DNA of 64,000 nt, from positions 1 to 64,000 of the IMG/VR virus record IMGVR_UViG_3300010160_000043. One strand, written 5' to 3'. Position numbers and translations under genes: made by a program. Below the pieces are notes generated by a model. The model was given only the letters and a program-made list of their open reading frames with translations. It searched no databases and had not been told where the DNA came from. Positions 62,882-64,000 of this stretch are shown one piece after another (the stretch's first letter is position 1; every line of letters starts with the position of its first letter). Source of the DNA: a virus.

Positions 62882-63699
62882 TAGAATAATATCAGGTCTT
62901 TAACTTTATCTTTTACGAGCCAAGGTTTTTTATCAAATGGTTTAGTTAAATCTTCCATAATATCGTAACCTTTTATTTTATCATTAAAGATTAACATATC
63001 AAAATCAAATACATCTAAGACCATAGAGATTATATCTTTTCGTGGGAATAAACTCGTTGAGTAAAGATTAATTTGATTGTCCTCATCTTCTTTAACGGAC
63101 GAATATTTGAAAGTTAACTTATCGGTTAGTATTACATCAAATAATTGATTACAGATGTATTCTGAATAGTAATACTCCTGTCTTCCCATACTTAAACTAT
63201 ACCCGTGGGGAAATTCGGATGATACATTTAACGGTGCGTATGTGAAATACGGTAAATTAGATGTGTTATTCTCTGAATAGTCCAACTCGTACTCCAATTT
63301 GGTTGTGTATTGAATAGTGTTGAATAAAGGTTGTGGGTTATCAACTAAAGTATTAATAACCTTGTGGTGATATGATGGTCTTGTTGATGAGTAGAAGTCA
63401 AAAGTGTAATCTGTTTTCTTCGCTAATTCCTGACTATAAATAATCAGGTCAATAATGTTTAGATTAGTGTAACCGTACTTCTCTAATAATGTTTTATATT
63501 CTTTGGTGAACTCTTCTTTCATTTGAACCATATCCAAAATCTTATCAGAGTTGGTTAAACCGTTAACGACAAAAAACTTACCACAGTCTGTAACTTCAAT
63601 TACCACATCGTAATTATGTGTTTTGTTTATCTCTTTAACTAAAAAGTCAGCAAATATACTAACTAATCCTTTGTTTGAATTTTCATTTATGTATTTCAT
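62881..63699 (-). CDS. Unknown protein on the minus strand
   Basis: The 272-aa protein MKYINENSNKGLVSIFADFL ... is alpha/beta with many aromatic residues, no membrane segment and no motif I can identify. It is monocistronic on the minus strand, bounded by the terminators at 62853 and 63759. The upstream spacer (63700-63758) contains a TATTTATT box on its strand (63741-63748), 41 bases from the start, and otherwise only A/T-rich sequence. Confidence 0.62.
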   Translation of the reverse strand: MKYINENSNKGLVSIFADFLVKEINKTHNYDVVIEVTDCGKFFVVNGLTNSDKILDMVQMKEEFTKEYKTLLEKYGYTNLNIIDLIIYSQELAKKTDYTFDFYSSTRPSYHHKVINTLVDNPQPLFNTIQYTTKLEYELDYSENNTSNLPYFTYAPLNVSSEFPHGYSLSMGRQEYYYSEYICNQLFDVILTDKLTFKYSSVKEDEDNQINLYSTSLFPRKDIISMVLDVFDFDMLIFNDKIKGYDIMEDLTKPFDKKPWLVKDKVKDLILF

Positions 63700-63758
63700 A
63701 TTTTTAAATTATACCAATGAATAATGAAAATAATTTAATTAATAAATAGATAATAAAA

Positions 63759-63778
63759 AAAGGGACCGAAGTCCCTTT
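63759..63778 (-). terminator. Rho-independent terminator of the small Cys/Gln protein gene
   Basis: An 8-bp stem (AAAGGGAC/GTCCCTTT) has a TTCG loop on the minus strand, followed on that strand by a run of T (63752-63758). It lies 21 bases after the stop at 63800. Confidence 0.85.
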
Positions 63779-63799
63779 GAATTTTCACATAATGAAATA

Positions 63800-63958
63800 T
63801 TATTTTTTGTTGTAATATTTCTCTACAACTTTACGGATTGACTCTTGGATTGGCGCTGTTTTAGGCTGTGGTGCCTGAGACGGTGCCTGAGGTTGAGATT
63901 GTCCCGATTGTTGTACCGGTTGTGATTGATTTGCTTTGTTTTTACATCCGCAGCCCAT
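63800..63958 (-). CDS. Small MGCGC protein with Gln/Pro-rich linker
   Basis: A 52-aa frame begins MGCGCKNKANQSQPVQQSGQ. It has two Cys at the start, a Gln/Pro/Ser linker with a repeated (S)QAPQP element, and ends in a basic helix (IQESIRKVVEKYYNKK). It has a terminator downstream and a TATTTATG box (63986-63993) 27 bases upstream, so it is a complete single-gene unit. Its Cys could bind metal. The function is unknown. Confidence 0.68.
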   Translation of the reverse strand: MGCGCKNKANQSQPVQQSGQSQPQAPSQAPQPKTAPIQESIRKVVEKYYNKK

Positions 63959-63985
63959 AATTTTAAATTATTAAACGTTTATAAC

Positions 63986-63993
63986 CATAAATA
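63986..63993 (-). promoter_or_regulatory. TATTTATG box (minus strand)
   Basis: It reads GATATTTATGG on the minus strand, 27 bases upstream of the small gene at 63958. It is one of the recurrent boxes. Confidence 0.38.
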
Positions 63994-64000
63994 TCAACGA

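Noticed and set aside
1-64000. tRNA or rRNA genes
   Set aside because: All spacers are short (the longest is 111 bases) and none shows a cloverleaf or rRNA-like sequence.

Overview
The window is one dense stretch of an AT-rich genome of a large tailed phage with a contractile, T4-like tail, most probably infecting a member of the Bacteroidota (Flavobacterium-like). Evidence for a phage: gp25- and gp6-like baseplate proteins, a 20 kb block of tail/baseplate and fibre genes, a T4 gp46/gp47-like nuclease pair, DnaB-type helicase, DnaG-type primase, a lysis cassette, and almost no intergenic space. Evidence for the host: host-type promoters of the form TTTG-N19/20-TAnnTTTG, a sigma factor very close to Bacteroidota RpoD, start codons preceded by A/T runs rather than Shine-Dalgarno sequences, and fibre proteins built from SprB-like and BspA-like repeats typical of Bacteroidota surface proteins. 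No DNA polymerase, terminase, capsid, sheath or tRNA gene is visible here, so the window is a fragment of a larger genome.

Layout. (1) 1-4215, plus strand: end of the replicative helicase, then class Ia ribonucleotide reductase beta and alpha, closed by a UUCG terminator. (2) 4299-25703, plus: baseplate and tail proteins (gp25, gp6, several very large unknown proteins), a membrane-anchored alpha/beta hydrolase, then two fibre/adhesin-like proteins, closed by a bidirectional terminator. (3) 25744-37053, minus: RuvC-like resolvase, then fibre proteins with Pro-Thr linkers, cysteine modules and BspA repeats, with a nucleotidyltransferase-fold gene and one short plus-strand gene inserted. (4) 37142-44382, plus: primase, PD-(D/E)XK nuclease, gp47/SbcD, small proteins, gp46/SbcC. 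(5) 44431-48295, plus: a large putative restriction-methylation fusion, an unknown gene, and the sigma factor. (6) 48366-55621, plus: membrane proteins, amidase, overlapping spanin candidates, virion-type acidic proteins, a histone H1-like peptide. (7) 55572-63958, mixed: DnaJ, Dam-like methylase, LRR protein, PcfJ-like protein, thioredoxin, glutaredoxin and small unknowns.

Regulation as read from the sequence: host-type promoters precede the primase, the methylase fusion, the sigma-factor operon, the LRR gene and the PcfJ-like gene. A different box, TATTTAT(A/C/T/G) on the coding strand, lies a short distance upstream of many virion genes. The simplest model is that host polymerase transcribes the first set, including the phage sigma factor, and that the second set is a later class. 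Two of the host-type promoters sit so close to the ATG that the mRNAs should be leaderless.

Most unusual items: the nuclease-methyltransferase fusion (44431-46872), a unimolecular-spanin-like gene nested into an i-spanin-like gene (50654-51332), a start codon buried in a terminator hairpin (53886-53919), three 11-bp iterons before gp46, adhesin-type repeat domains in fibres, and a nucleotidyltransferase-fold gene translationally coupled to a BspA-repeat fibre.
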